Shown here piece by piece: positions 24,414 to 33,856 of a stretch of 57,637 nt of DNA; the first letter of the stretch is position 1, and every line of letters starts with the position of its first letter. Under the pieces are notes generated by a model. The model was not told the origin of the DNA. It saw only the letters and a program-made list of their open reading frames with translations, and searched no databases. Both the position numbers and the translations under genes were made by a program. Source of the DNA: Anaerolineales bacterium (GTDB lineage: Bacteria; Chloroflexota; Anaerolineae; Anaerolineales; Villigracilaceae); assembly GCA_016932715.1 (NCBI GenBank), contig JAFGCG010000102.1, positions 1-57,637 on the forward strand, written 5' to 3'.

Positions 24414-25789
24414 ATTGTCGGGAAATGTTGATGCCATTCCGTGGCTTGTTCGAAGGCATACCCCAGGTTCAGCACTTTTGCATCCGCCCAGAGGCGTGAG
24501 ACGATCTGTAAGCCGATCGGCAAGCCCTCTTTTGTGAATCCGCAGGGCAGGGACAGGGCGGGCAGGCCCGCCAGGTTGAACGAGGCGGTGAAGCGCGTCA
24601 GTCGGCCCGCCTGCTCGACCGCGTCGTGACCCGCGATGGTCGGCGCGGCGATGGGGGTCGTGGGAACGATCAAAAAATCATAGGATTCAAAGAACTGCTC
24701 GAAACGTTTCCGGACCTCAGCCTGCGTGCGCCTGGCGAGGATGTACTCTGTCGAAGAAGTTTTCGCACCGTTCTCCAGCCTGCGGCGGACGTCCTCTCCA
24801 AACATTTCAGGATGGTCCTTCAGGCGGTCGCGATGGACGGCTGCGCCGTCGGATTGAGTCATCAACCCGTTTGCAAGCGCCGCCTCGCGCAGCCAGCTTA
24901 CGTCCACATCCTGTACTTTGCAGCCCAGGGAAACAAATGTTTTGGTTGTCTGCTGCACAGCGTCCAGCACTTCGGGGTCTGCGGCGGCAACGAACTTGCC
25001 AACGCCCAGCGCGATCTTTTTGCCCGATACATCATCCACAAGATGACCGAGGTAATCGCCGCTGAGCATTTTGATCGAAGCGGGATCGATGGGATCGTAC
25101 GCCGAAATGACCTGCAGCATCAGCGCGGCATCTTTCACACACTTTGTCAGCGGTCCCACGTGATCGAGGTTCCATGAAAGCGGGAAGACCCCGCGCAGGC
25201 TGACGCGCCCAAACGTCGGCTTGAACCCGACCACGCCGCACAGCGCAGCCGGGATGCGGATCGAGCCGCCTGTGTCCGTGCCGAGGGCGCCGAGTGCCAT
25301 GCCGGTCGCCACGGCGATCGCCGAACCGGCGGAGGAACCCCCAGGGACGCGCTCGATGTTCCAGGGATTGTGTGCGGTCCCGTAATGCGGATTGTTCCCG
25401 GTCACACCGAGGGCGATCTCATGTGTGTTCGTTTTCCCCATCAGGAGCGCGCCGGCCTGCTTCAGCTTTTCGACGACAAAAGCATCCTGTTCAGGGATGT
25501 GCCCGGCAAAGAATTGGGAGCCGGCCGTCGTACGGATCCCGGCGGTATCGAAGAGGTCCTTGATGGCGACGGGAATCCCGCGCAGGGCGTTCGAGGCGGC
25601 TGAATGGTTTCCCGGCGATTGGGCGTTCAGCGCTTCCTGCGGAGGGATGACCGTGATGAACGCGTTCAGCTGCGGGTTGAGGCGTTCGATTTGACGGGAA
25701 CAGGCTTCCGCCAGATCGCGCGGCGAAGCTTTTTGTGCCTGAAGCAGTTCCAGCGCAGCGGAGATGGTGAGGGTGTGAAGATTGTCCAT
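24410..25789 (-). CDS. Amidase signature family enzyme (GatA-like)
   Basis: A 459-aa hydrolase with the amidase-signature Ser-cisSer-Lys triad: Lys in [12 protein letters not shown], and the Ser residues in [15 protein letters not shown] and [16 protein letters not shown]. The family includes GatA (glutaminase of the tRNA amidotransferase) and many stand-alone amidases; no gatB or gatC is next to it, so a stand-alone amidase is more likely. The ATG at 25789 (or 25798) has no Shine-Dalgarno. A TATAAT box ends 7 nt before the 25789 ATG, so the mRNA is probably leaderless. Its -10 box is shared, on the opposite strand, with the divergent glycosyltransferase-like gene. Confidence 0.9.
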   Translation of the reverse strand: MDNLHTLTISAALELLQAQKASPRDLAEACSRQIERLNPQLNAFITVIPPQEALNAQSPGNHSAASNALRGIPVAIKDLFDTAGIRTTAGSQFFAGHIPEQDAFVVEKLKQAGALLMGKTNTHEIALGVTGNNPHYGTAHNPWNIERVPGGSSAGSAIAVATGMALGALGTDTGGSIRIPAALCGVVGFKPTFGRVSLRGVFPLSWNLDHVGPLTKCVKDAALMLQVISAYDPIDPASIKMLSGDYLGHLVDDVSGKKIALGVGKFVAAADPEVLDAVQQTTKTFVSLGCKVQDVDVSWLREAALANGLMTQSDGAAVHRDRLKDHPEMFGEDVRRRLENGAKTSSTEYILARRTQAEVRKRFEQFFESYDFLIVPTTPIAAPTIAGHDAVEQAGRLTRFTASFNLAGLPALSLPCGFTKEGLPIGLQIVSRLWADAKVLNLGYAFEQATEWHQHFPTI

Positions 25790-25796
25790 TGTGTCC

Positions 25797-25804
25797 ATTA
25801 TAAT
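25797..25804. promoter_or_regulatory. Symmetric -10 element shared by two divergent genes
   Basis: The 8-bp palindrome ATTATAAT reads TATAAT on both strands. On the minus strand it serves the amidase ATG at 25789; on the plus strand it serves the ATG at 25820. Only 30 bp separate the two start codons. Confidence 0.7.
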
Positions 25805-25819
25805 TGGCACGATAAATTT

Positions 25820-27385
25820 ATGCAGTCCACATCCATCATTTCCTCGAAAAATAAGTTTTGGATCTTCCTGGCAGCCCTGGCGATCCTTGCGATGATCCTC
25901 GCCGGAATTGCTACCTCCAAATACGGCGCGGGGGTTTCCTCGGATGCCACCAAGTATCTGGCTGTTGCACAGAATCTGCTGGATGGGAAGGGTTTGTACG
26001 ACCACAAAGGCGGACCGCTTCTCTCCTGGCCCCCGCTTTACCCGATCATCATCGCGGGTCTGAGCCTGCTCACCGGCCTGGATGTTTTTGTCGCCGCATG
26101 GTACTTCAATATTTTTGTGCTCGGGTTGAATCTCTTTTTGAGCGGTGTGATTCTCCAGCGGGTGTTTTCAGAGAAACCGTTCTACGCCTATCTCGCCAGC
26201 CTCTTCGTGTTCCTGTCCATCTCAGCCCTGCGCATCCATGCCAACATCAGCTCCGACCCGTTTTACCTGACCCTGACTCTGGGCTTTCTTGTCGCCGTCC
26301 ACGGCTACATCACGAAACGGTCTTACCGTGCCTTTGCGTGGATGGTGCTGTTCGGCATCCTGGGTCCGCTCCAGCGTTATGTGGGATTGGCAATTACCGT
26401 GACCGCCGAAGTCGTGATCCTGGTCGAGAATCGCAAATCCATTCGCACGGGGCTGCGCGATGGATTTATTCTGGGAGCAGCCTCTGTCCTGCCGATCGCC
26501 TGGTGGCTTCTCGTGCATAACATCCTGATGCATGGTTCGCTGTACGGGGTGGGACCTCAGACCGTGGATGTGTGGATGAATACCTCGCTGGCGCTGACGA
26601 AGATGCTGCACTGGTTCGTCCCCTACATGACATTCCTGTTGCCGGTCCTGACGAGACCTTTGATCCCGCTGGGCATCCTGGCTTTCCTGCTTCTCTTGCT
26701 CAACCGCAAACGTGCAGAGCTGGGGCGTGACTGGCTTCGGGCGTTTGCCGCTCCCTCTGTTTATCCCACCATGGTCTACGCAGTCGTGTATTTTGCTGCC
26801 GTGGCGGCAACCATCGTCACTGCGGACCACCGCGATCTCTTCTCGGATCGCTATTATGTCATTCTCTTGGTCCCCACCGCGATCCTGATCCTGTTGACCT
26901 TCGATAAACTGGTCCTGCCGCATTTGAACATATCGGCCCGCCAGGTTCAGATCGGATTGGTGCTCCTCTTTGCGCTATGGTCGATCTATCCATTTTATAG
27001 TTTTCGTGAATACCTGTCGGAAGCAATCGAGCAGGGTGAACCCAGCGGCGCGAACATGTTCAACAATCAAACCTATCATGAAATGACGCTTGTCACTGAA
27101 ATGCAAAGGTTGCGAGAGGCACAGCCGGACAAGACCTTTTACAGCAATTATTCAGATGCGGTCTGGTTCCATACCCGGAAGCCCGTCAGGCCTGCGCCCG
27201 TTGTCAGGGATGACCCGCTGGTAGCGTATGCAGGCTGGCCCCATAATAGGCCCGGGTACATTATCTGGTTCGAGCCGAATGAATACAAGCATTATCTTCC
27301 GCCCGAGCAGATCGCGGAGTTTGCAGATGTACAGTTGATCTTTGATGGAAAGGGCGGAAAGATCTATTCTGTGCAGGCTCGTTAA
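25820..27385 (+). CDS. Polytopic membrane protein, glycosyltransferase 39/83-like
   Basis: A 521-aa protein with about ten hydrophobic segments. After the first helix it carries the SSDATKYLAVAQNLLDGKGLYDH segment, with the early Asp and the 'Y...A.nl..G.G' pattern of lipid-linked-sugar (Dol-P-mannose/undecaprenyl-type) glycosyltransferases, and an extracytoplasmic C-terminal tail of about 120 residues. These enzymes add sugars to surface proteins or lipids using a polyprenyl donor. The start at 25820 has a 9-nt leader and no Shine-Dalgarno. A longer ORF from 25604 overlaps the amidase and is not credible. Confidence 0.75.
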   Translation: MQSTSIISSKNKFWIFLAALAILAMILAGIATSKYGAGVSSDATKYLAVAQNLLDGKGLYDHKGGPLLSWPPLYPIIIAGLSLLTGLDVFVAAWYFNIFVLGLNLFLSGVILQRVFSEKPFYAYLASLFVFLSISALRIHANISSDPFYLTLTLGFLVAVHGYITKRSYRAFAWMVLFGILGPLQRYVGLAITVTAEVVILVENRKSIRTGLRDGFILGAASVLPIAWWLLVHNILMHGSLYGVGPQTVDVWMNTSLALTKMLHWFVPYMTFLLPVLTRPLIPLGILAFLLLLLNRKRAELGRDWLRAFAAPSVYPTMVYAVVYFAAVAATIVTADHRDLFSDRYYVILLVPTAILILLTFDKLVLPHLNISARQVQIGLVLLFALWSIYPFYSFREYLSEAIEQGEPSGANMFNNQTYHEMTLVTEMQRLREAQPDKTFYSNYSDAVWFHTRKPVRPAPVVRDDPLVAYAGWPHNRPGYIIWFEPNEYKHYLPPEQIAEFADVQLIFDGKGGKIYSVQAR

Positions 27386-27390
27386 AATAA

Positions 27391-27429
27391 ATAGACCTCA
27401 CAGGTCTTTAGAACCTGTGAGGTCTATTG
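27391..27429. terminator. Bidirectional terminator/palindrome
   Basis: ATAGACCTCACAGGT and its complement flank a 7-nt loop, with T-rich tails on both strands. It lies between the convergent membrane-protein and formate-THF ligase genes. The GACCTCACAGGT word suggests a dispersed palindrome reused as terminator. Confidence 0.8.
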
Positions 27430-27433
27430 TTTG

Positions 27434-29434
27434 TTAGAACAACCCCACCACCTTACCTGTCTCCAAATCCAGGTCCACATCATAAAAGACAGGCCGTGTC
27501 GGCAGGCCGGGCATGGTCCGCATCTCGCCCAGCAGCGGATAGAGGAAGCCCGCGCCGACCGAGGCACGGATGTCGCGGATCGGCACGCGGTAGCCCTTCG
27601 GCACGCCTTTCAGCGCCGGGTCGTGTGAAAGACTGAGGTGCGTCTTTGCCATGCACATGGGTAGTTTATCGAAACCAAGTTTATTGTAGAGCTCGATCTT
27701 GGCTTCGGCTTCAGGCAGGTAGTCCACGCCATCCGCGCCATAGATCTCCTTGCAGATCGTCTCGATCTTTTCCTTGATCGACACTTCCAGCGGGTAAAGG
27801 AATTGGAAGTTCGTTGGCTTTTCGGCAGCCTTGATGACCGCCTCAGCCAGTGCGACCGCACCCTTGCCGCCGTCCATCCAGTGCGTGCAGACTGCCGCAT
27901 CTTCGGCGCCCGCCTCGATGGCTGCCTGGCGGATCATCTCCAATTCGGCCGGCGTATCGGTGGCGAAGGAGTTGACTGCCACGACCACATTCACACCGAA
28001 GCGTTTGGCATTCCGGATGTGATGCTGGAGGTTGCCCAGTCCGGCGCGCAGCAGGTCGAGATTCTCATCTGTATATTCGGGGGCAAGCGGTTTACCAGCC
28101 ACGACCTTCGGTCCGCCGCCGTGCATCTTGAGGGCGCGGACGGTTGCGACCAGCACCACCACCTGCGGGATCAAACCCGAGTAGCGGCATTTGATGTCAA
28201 AGAACTTCTCCATGCCGATATCCGCGCCAAAGCCTGATTCGGTGACGACGTAATCTGCCAGCTTGAGGGCGATCTTGTCGGCGATGATCGAGCTGTTTCC
28301 GTGGGCGATGTTGGCAAACGGTCCCGCGTGGACGAATGCCGGAGTCCCTTCGAGGGTCTGCATCAGGTTGGGTTTGATGGCGTCCTTCATCAGCACGGTC
28401 AAGGCGCCCGCCACGCCGAGGTCTTCAGCAGTAATGGATTGTCCCCTCTTGTCAGTCGCAACTACCATGTGTCCGAGCCGGTCGCGCATGTCACTCAGGC
28501 TGGTGGTCAACGCCAGGATCGCCATGATCTCGCTGGCGACGGTGATATCGAAGCCGGAGCGGTGTTCATGACCTGCTTCTTCCTTCCCCAGCCCAACCAT
28601 GACCTCGCGCAGGAAGCGATCGTTTGTGTCCATTACCCGCCGCCACGCAATCCCATTCGGGTCGATGTCGAGGCGGGCAAAGCGGGAGCGTTCTTCGGGT
28701 GTCAGGTCGTTGGGATCGGTTTTTTCGATGCCGAGCTTTTTCAAACGGCGCAGCATGGACGGGGAGAACCTGCGGCTGCCTTTCTTATCCAGCGGGCAGA
28801 GAGCGTTGAAGAGTTTCTCATCGTCCTGGTTGGATTCGTGGAACATGCGCGTGTCGAGGGCAGCAGCGCACAAGTTGTGCGCGGCGGTGATGGCGTGGAT
28901 GTCGCCGGTCAGATGCAGGTTGAAGTCCTCCATCGGGACGACCTGCGAATAACCGCCGCCGGCTGCGCCGCCCTTGATGCCGAACGTCGGTCCCTGCGAG
29001 GGCTGCCGGATGCAGGTAAAGACGCGCTTGCCGAGATGTGCACCGAGCGCCTGGCTCAGACCGACCATGGTTGTGCTTTTGCCTTCGCCGAGCGGCGTGG
29101 GAGTGATGGCGGTCACATCGATGTATTTGCCGTTCGGGCGTTTCGCGAGCCGGTCGAGGATCTCCAGTTTGACCTTGGCTTTGTAGGGACCATACAATTC
29201 CAGCTCATTTTCGCGGATTCCAAGTTCCGCGGCAACTTGCAGGATCGGTTTGAGCTTGCCTGCCTGCGCGATTTCGATATCCGAGGGTACAGGACGCAGA
29301 AGTTTAAGTTTTGTCGGTACAAACACAGCCTTTTTGCCATTGGACGACGGCGGAGTCCCGGCTTTCCTGCTGGCGGTCTTTTTTGCTGTTGTTTTTTTCT
29401 TCGGCAAAGCTTTCCTCTTCTTTGTGATAGCCAT
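27434..29434 (-). CDS. fhs: Formate--tetrahydrofolate ligase, long form
   Basis: A 666-aa enzyme forming 10-formyl-THF from formate, THF and ATP. The P-loop is [10 protein letters not shown], and long stretches such as [21 protein letters not shown] are typical. Ordinary bacterial Fhs is about 555 residues. This one has a Lys/Ala-rich N-terminal tail of about 40 residues ([13 protein letters not shown]) and a longer middle with [20 protein letters not shown] then [11 protein letters not shown], which resembles the synthetase domain of eukaryotic C1-THF synthase more than the clostridial enzyme. AAGGAG precedes the ATG. The isopentenyl phosphate kinase gene is 119 nt upstream on the same strand. 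The enzyme may supply or drain one-carbon units together with the corrinoid methyltransferase operon. Confidence 0.95.
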   Translation of the reverse strand: MAITKKRKALPKKKTTAKKTASRKAGTPPSSNGKKAVFVPTKLKLLRPVPSDIEIAQAGKLKPILQVAAELGIRENELELYGPYKAKVKLEILDRLAKRPNGKYIDVTAITPTPLGEGKSTTMVGLSQALGAHLGKRVFTCIRQPSQGPTFGIKGGAAGGGYSQVVPMEDFNLHLTGDIHAITAAHNLCAAALDTRMFHESNQDDEKLFNALCPLDKKGSRRFSPSMLRRLKKLGIEKTDPNDLTPEERSRFARLDIDPNGIAWRRVMDTNDRFLREVMVGLGKEEAGHEHRSGFDITVASEIMAILALTTSLSDMRDRLGHMVVATDKRGQSITAEDLGVAGALTVLMKDAIKPNLMQTLEGTPAFVHAGPFANIAHGNSSIIADKIALKLADYVVTESGFGADIGMEKFFDIKCRYSGLIPQVVVLVATVRALKMHGGGPKVVAGKPLAPEYTDENLDLLRAGLGNLQHHIRNAKRFGVNVVVAVNSFATDTPAELEMIRQAAIEAGAEDAAVCTHWMDGGKGAVALAEAVIKAAEKPTNFQFLYPLEVSIKEKIETICKEIYGADGVDYLPEAEAKIELYNKLGFDKLPMCMAKTHLSLSHDPALKGVPKGYRVPIRDIRASVGAGFLYPLLGEMRTMPGLPTRPVFYDVDLDLETGKVVGLF

Positions 29435-29553
29435 ATTTTCTCCTTATATGTTGATTCGGCTTAATTGTCGGACTTTTCGCGTTTCTGTGAAGAGACTTCC
29501 ATCCCTGATTCGTGCGAATTGTGTCATGTGTTGTCTGACAATTTGGCTGTAAA

Positions 29554-30393
29554 TCAGGCAGTGATCCACGTGCCGAGGGTCTCTCCGGTCAGGGCGCGCA
29601 GGATGTTGCCAGGCTCCATGCCGGAGAATATCTGGATTTTGAGCAGCGAGTTCTGCTGAACCAGATCCAGCATTTGAGCGACTTTCGATTCCATGCCGCC
29701 GGTCACATCCGCCCCGGCAGCTTTCGCGAGGCTCTCCGCGACCCTGCCGATGGTCTGCGGCGTGATGACCTCGACTTTGCGCGTCCGGGCCGGGAAATCC
29801 TCCCAGACGGCCGACTCGAGTCCAGCCAGGAGGATCCGGTCAGGGTTGAGGGCGCGCGCCAGGTGGCTGAACAGGTCTTCGGTCGAAAGGATCGTCCCGC
29901 CGCGCACCTCGTCGAAGGTCACATCGCCATAGATCACGGGCACCAGCCCAACTCCCAGCGCCATGCTGATCGGGGTTGTTTCCCAGATGGAAACCTTCCC
30001 GTCGCTGGCGATCACGCTGGCGGAGGGGGGCAGAGCGACAGCCGGTAGATTCACTTTGTGGAGAGCCTTCATCACGAATCGATTCAAGGCGGAAGCCTGA
30101 TACCATACCTCTGCGAATCCCTTCCAATAACCTTCTTCCGTCGCGTCGCGCTCCTGCCGCGGGAGCTGTACAGGCGCAGGCAGGAATCCATCACGCGTGC
30201 GATATTCGCTTGCCGCCACATGCCCAAAGGAACCGGAGCCATGTCCGATCACGAGACGCAGGTCCGGTTGAGCCTGGAGCGCGGTCGCGATCTGCAGCGC
30301 CGCATCTTCGATGATATCCAGTTTTGGGGTATAGGGTTGGGTCTTATCTGTAATTAATGATCCGCCAAGTTTGAGGAAAATAAGTTCTTTCAT
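29554..30393 (-). CDS. Isopentenyl phosphate kinase
   Basis: A 279-aa amino-acid-kinase-fold enzyme. The N-terminal LKLGGSLITDK, the HGSGSFGHVAA loop (His51 and His58, the latter corresponding to the catalytic His of isopentenyl phosphate kinases) and the late GADVTGGMESKV motif identify it among relatives such as UMP or glutamate kinases. It phosphorylates isopentenyl phosphate to isopentenyl diphosphate, the last step of the alternative mevalonate route known from archaea and some Chloroflexota. The start at 30393 matches the fold; an extension to 30432 is non-homologous. No other mevalonate-pathway gene is in the window. Confidence 0.88.
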   Translation of the reverse strand: MKELIFLKLGGSLITDKTQPYTPKLDIIEDAALQIATALQAQPDLRLVIGHGSGSFGHVAASEYRTRDGFLPAPVQLPRQERDATEEGYWKGFAEVWYQASALNRFVMKALHKVNLPAVALPPSASVIASDGKVSIWETTPISMALGVGLVPVIYGDVTFDEVRGGTILSTEDLFSHLARALNPDRILLAGLESAVWEDFPARTRKVEVITPQTIGRVAESLAKAAGADVTGGMESKVAQMLDLVQQNSLLKIQIFSGMEPGNILRALTGETLGTWITA

Positions 30394-30413
30394 GGCTCTA
30401 TTTAACCACGAAT

Positions 30414-30480
30414 CGCCTATCGCGTGGCGCATCGCGTTGCAAAATCTTCACGATTGGCGATAAGCGCTACGCGATAGGCG
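30414..30480. repeat. Palindromic repeat (CGCCTATCGCGT family), copy 1
   Basis: CGCCTATCGCGT faces its exact complement ACGCGATAGGCG, with inner GCGATAAGCG words. It fills the gap between two divergent genes. Related sequence occurs at 42490 and 45712. Confidence 0.7.
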
Positions 30481-30489
30481 AACCCGCGA

Positions 30490-30495
30490 TATAAT
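30490..30495 (+). promoter_or_regulatory. -10 box giving a near-leaderless mRNA
   Basis: TATAAT ends 9 nt before the ATG at 30505, so the transcript would begin about 3 nt before the start codon. No Shine-Dalgarno is present. Confidence 0.55.
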
Positions 30496-30504
30496 CTCGC
30501 CGCT

Positions 30505-32241
30505 ATGAGCACTGAGGCGATCGTCGTCCTCCTGGTTGCCCTGCTTGCGGCGGGTGGTTTGCTCGCCGCGCGGGCTGGAATCCGTTCCATTCAGCGGGCG
30601 CGGAAAGTTGTCTTTTACCGTACCCGCAAAGCGTACATGCTGGCAGGCTGGCAGTGGCTGCTTTTGGCCCTGGTTTTGCTTTCGTCCACGGTTGCCTCGG
30701 CTTTATTCGGGGAACCTGTCGCAGGCGAGATCTTCGCGCAGACGACCGTCCCCGTGACTCAACCCGTTGCGACTGCGCTCCCCAGCGCGACGCCTGCTCC
30801 CTCCGCCACCCGGACCGCTTCACGCATGCCCACAGCGACGTCCACACCGGTTGGGACGCTGACTCCCTCCCCAACGTTTACCCGGACCCGGACCCCGAGC
30901 CGGACCCCAACTGCTACGGCTACGCCTTCGCGCACCCCGACGGCAACTCACACCCGGCAGCCCTCGCCCACGGAAGATTTGAGCTCACTCGCCACCCGGG
31001 CTGCCAGGACCCTGGAAGCGCAGCTGGAAATCGCGGCGTTATCCCATACCCCCACACGGACAAGGACAGCGACGGTCGCACCGCTTTTCACGCCAACGCG
31101 GACCAGCACGTCCACTCCTTTGCCCACCTCCACGCTTCATCCGAGGCTGGCTGCAATGCCCAGCGTCACTCTCACAGCGCGTCCAACCGTGACTCCCTCG
31201 CCGACCCGCACACCGCGCCCGACTCGTACCTTTACATTCACTCCAACCAATACAGCCACCCGTGCGCCGAGTCTGACGCCTACATTGACACGTACCCCTC
31301 TGCCAACTTCCACGTTATTGCCAACTCGTACACCGCGCCCAACCATTACCGCGTTACCAACATTAACACAGACGTTCACCCCAACCGTGACCTTGACGCG
31401 TACCCCGGTTCCCACCGCGACGCGCGTGCCCACCCGCACGCCGCGCCCGACTCTGACGTTCACGTCTACTGCGACAAATACCTCGACCCCCACTGCGAGT
31501 TACACACCCACGCTGACGTTTACACCTTCCGTGACGCCAACAGTTACTTCGACCCGGACTCGAATTCCCACCTGGACACCCTCTCCAACCCGCACCCCGC
31601 GTCCGACCTGGACGCCGACACCCACGCGCACGCTGCGTCCAACGGTGACCTCGACGCCCACGTCGAGCCGCATTCCTTCGCCCACGCGCACGCCGCTGTA
31701 CCGGCGCATCAAAGTGTATTTCACAGACAATGATCGCCTGATCGCCGGTGAATTGCCCTATGAGGTTTCAGTGACACGCTTTGTCCCGTCTTCGAAGAAT
31801 GTCGTCCATGCTGTGCTCGACGAATTCTTCAAGGGTCCCGGGGATGTCGAACGCAACCAGGGGCTGGCAGTGATCAACAACGGTTTTACAGGCTATCGCA
31901 ACGTTGAATTTGCGAATGGCGTCGTGCATGTTTATCTGACAGGGAGCTGCCAATCGAATGGGACGCTTTATACGATCGCGCGCCCGCTGATGGCGAATCT
32001 CAAGCAATTCCCGGAGATTAAATTCGTCAAGATCTACGATCAATATGGCAATACGCTCCAGCCAGCCGCGCGCGTCGACTCGCTCCCTGCCTGTCTCGAC
32101 CCGTTGTTTAAACCCAGTGCGACTCCTTTGTCCACATCCACATCCAGATCAAAACCGGCAGCAACACCGCTGCCTTTCTGGACGCCCAGACCGTTCTTCA
32201 CGCTGACGCCTGTGACGATCTACGGACCTCCCGGCAGATAG
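30505..32241 (+). CDS. Membrane-anchored Thr/Pro-stalk protein with GerMN domain
   Basis: A 578-aa protein. Residues 1-75 hold two membrane segments around a basic loop (GIRSIQRARKVVFYRTRK). Residues about 80-395 are almost entirely Thr, Pro, Ser and Arg in short periodic words; TRTPRPT recurs several times. Residues about 398-515 form a GerMN (spore germination M-like) domain (RIKVYFTDNDRL, then FFKGP, then GVVHVYLTG). The tail is again Thr/Pro-rich. The stalk probably spans the cell envelope to present the GerMN domain, whose ligand is unknown. The N-terminal anchor is shared with the next gene. Confidence 0.8.
   Translation: MSTEAIVVLLVALLAAGGLLAARAGIRSIQRARKVVFYRTRKAYMLAGWQWLLLALVLLSSTVASALFGEPVAGEIFAQTTVPVTQPVATALPSATPAPSATRTASRMPTATSTPVGTLTPSPTFTRTRTPSRTPTATATPSRTPTATHTRQPSPTEDLSSLATRAARTLEAQLEIAALSHTPTRTRTATVAPLFTPTRTSTSTPLPTSTLHPRLAAMPSVTLTARPTVTPSPTRTPRPTRTFTFTPTNTATRAPSLTPTLTRTPLPTSTLLPTRTPRPTITALPTLTQTFTPTVTLTRTPVPTATRVPTRTPRPTLTFTSTATNTSTPTASYTPTLTFTPSVTPTVTSTRTRIPTWTPSPTRTPRPTWTPTPTRTLRPTVTSTPTSSRIPSPTRTPLYRRIKVYFTDNDRLIAGELPYEVSVTRFVPSSKNVVHAVLDEFFKGPGDVERNQGLAVINNGFTGYRNVEFANGVVHVYLTGSCQSNGTLYTIARPLMANLKQFPEIKFVKIYDQYGNTLQPAARVDSLPACLDPLFKPSATPLSTSTSRSKPAATPLPFWTPRPFFTLTPVTIYGPPGR
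31060..31700 (+). repeat. Low-complexity Thr/Pro codon repeat tract
   Basis: A continuous run of ACN/CCN codons inside the stalk gene with recurrent words such as CGCACGCCGCGCCC. The codon shuffle makes long open shadow frames on both strands. It evolves by slippage and is a likely site of length variation. Confidence 0.8.
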
Positions 32242-32291
32242 CCTGCTTCGCCGCGTCTGTTTTACTGCAAGTTCAAAAAAACTCGTCATGC

Positions 32292-32297
32292 TATAAT
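32292..32297 (+). promoter_or_regulatory. -10 box giving a short-leader mRNA
   Basis: TATAAT ends 16 nt before the ATG at 32314; the leader is about 10 nt and lacks a Shine-Dalgarno. Confidence 0.5.
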
Positions 32298-32313
32298 CTT
32301 TCGATCAATTCTT

Positions 32314-33225
32314 ATGGACATTCGTGCAGGGATCATTGCCGCGGTTGTGCTTTCCTTTCTCGGCGCACTCTGGATCTTTCGTTCCGGCGTGCGCGCGCTG
32401 CAATCGGCGCGGCGACTCACTTTCTACCGGATCAAGCGTCAGCGCATGCGAGGCGGGTGGATCACGCTTCTTGTGGGCCTTGTCCTGCTTGGGGTCAGCG
32501 TGGTGCTGGCTTTGTATGGCGAGCCTGTCGCGTACCAGTATTTTCCTCCCTCCCCGACGGTTACGCTGACGCCAACGATCACGCTCAGCCCGACCATTAC
32601 CCTTTCGCCGACCATTACGCTCAGCCCGACCATCACGGACACGCCATCCACCACCGACACACCGACGATTACGCCCACACCGTTCATCCCGCTTGCGATC
32701 GAAGCCCTCTTCGAAAGCCAGGTGACGCCGAATCCCGGTGCAGTGTTCAGCCAAATCCAATTCACACGTAACTGCACGAACTTCAACGAGTTCACCGCCG
32801 CGACCGTATTTAACAACCCGATCACGTACATGTGCGGCGTGTTCACCTATGACCAGATGACGCCCGGCGCGCAGTGGACAGCCCTCTGGTATCGCGATGG
32901 CAAACTCGTTCACTATGAAACGCTCCCCTGGGATGGCGAGACCGGCGGGTTTGGCTACACCGAATGGGAAGCGCCCGCTTCCGAGTGGCTGCCTGGCACC
33001 TATCAAGTGCAGGTCTTCGTAGGACTGGACTGGAAGGTGTTGGGAGAATTCCTCCTGGAAGGCGACGCGCCGACCGCCGCTCCAACAAATACTCCTTCCG
33101 TCACGCCCACACCCTCGCGGACATTGACTCCCACCCGCACCGGCACTCCGACACGCACTCCCACACCGTCGAGGACACCAACCATTACAATAACTTCGGT
33201 TACGACTACCCCCTTGTCGCGCTGA
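32314..33225 (+). CDS. Membrane-anchored Thr/Pro-stalk protein, paralogous anchor
   Basis: A 303-aa protein whose first 75 residues align closely with the preceding gene's anchor: both have FRSG/ARAG, then (A/S)(L/I)Q(S/R)AR, TFYR/VFYR, and GW followed by a second helix ending in (L/A)(Y/F)GEPVA. A short stalk (PTITLSPTITLSP type) leads to a beta-rich domain (about 125-250) with a Cys pair (NCTNF, YMCGVF) and WYRDGKLVHYETLPW, then a second Thr/Pro/Arg tail. So the anchor is fixed while the outer domain is swapped. Function unknown; cell-surface display is inferred. Confidence 0.75.
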   Translation: MDIRAGIIAAVVLSFLGALWIFRSGVRALQSARRLTFYRIKRQRMRGGWITLLVGLVLLGVSVVLALYGEPVAYQYFPPSPTVTLTPTITLSPTITLSPTITLSPTITDTPSTTDTPTITPTPFIPLAIEALFESQVTPNPGAVFSQIQFTRNCTNFNEFTAATVFNNPITYMCGVFTYDQMTPGAQWTALWYRDGKLVHYETLPWDGETGGFGYTEWEAPASEWLPGTYQVQVFVGLDWKVLGEFLLEGDAPTAAPTNTPSVTPTPSRTLTPTRTGTPTRTPTPSRTPTITITSVTTTPLSR

Positions 33226-33287
33226 GCGGACGAAGTTGTGTGGCACTCCGCGCGAAAAGATATATTTATCGATAAGGAAATGTCTTC

Positions 33288-33782
33288 ATGTCCCAAAAAT
33301 CTTTCCAGGATGAGTATCCCGATGTATTGGCGCACTGCTACGGCTGCGGCCGGCTCAACGAACACGGACACCAGATCAAGAGTTATTGGGATGGCGGCGA
33401 ATCAGTTTGTCACTTCCTGCCGAAGCCCTATCACATCGCGATCCCCGGATATGTCTACGGCGGGCTGCTTGCCTCACTGATCGATTGCCACGGCACAGGG
33501 ACCGCCGCCGCGGCGCTGTACAAAGCCGCCAGAGAACAGGACCCCAGCGCCGAACCCAACACGCGCACACTGACAGCCTCTCTGCACGTGGACTACCTCA
33601 AACCGACACCTCTGGGTATTGAACTGGAAGTACGCGGCAAAGTGAAGGAACTCAACGGACGAAAGGTCCTTATAGAAGAATGGATCATGGTTAATGGTGT
33701 CATTACCGTGCGCGGGGAGGTGGTCGCGGTGCAGGTGCCTGAGTCGATGGTGGAGGAACTGGTGAGGGGAAAGCAAGACTGA
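33288..33782 (+). CDS. PaaI/hotdog-fold thioesterase
   Basis: A 164-aa hotdog-fold protein: CYGCGRLNEHGHQIK near the N-terminus, the catalytic-loop region PGYVYGGLLASLIDCHGTGTAAA, and the strand pair TASLHVDYLKPTPLG. It probably hydrolyses an acyl-CoA. The double-Cys CxxC opening is common in this subgroup. It is the last gene of the plus-strand run and is followed by a palindromic repeat. Confidence 0.85.
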   Translation: MSQKSFQDEYPDVLAHCYGCGRLNEHGHQIKSYWDGGESVCHFLPKPYHIAIPGYVYGGLLASLIDCHGTGTAAAALYKAAREQDPSAEPNTRTLTASLHVDYLKPTPLGIELEVRGKVKELNGRKVLIEEWIMVNGVITVRGEVVAVQVPESMVEELVRGKQD

Positions 33783-33856
33783 TTCAAGCGCCTTGCTTGA
33801 TCGAATTTATCAATTTGTTCTAAACATGTTGGGGATGTTGAACAATCAATAACAAT

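Noticed and set aside
28301..29464. 387-aa plus-strand ORF opposite formate-THF ligase
   Set aside because: Antisense shadow of a strongly conserved gene, with no start signal and biased composition.
31060..31700. CRISPR-like or minisatellite array
   Set aside because: Repeats are irregular, codon-phased and encode the stalk; there are no uniform repeats with unique spacers.
30654..31733. 359-aa plus-strand ORF and several Val/Gly-rich minus-strand ORFs in the Thr/Pro stalk region
   Set aside because: They arise because ACN/CCN repeats lack stops in all frames; composition is mere codon shadow.
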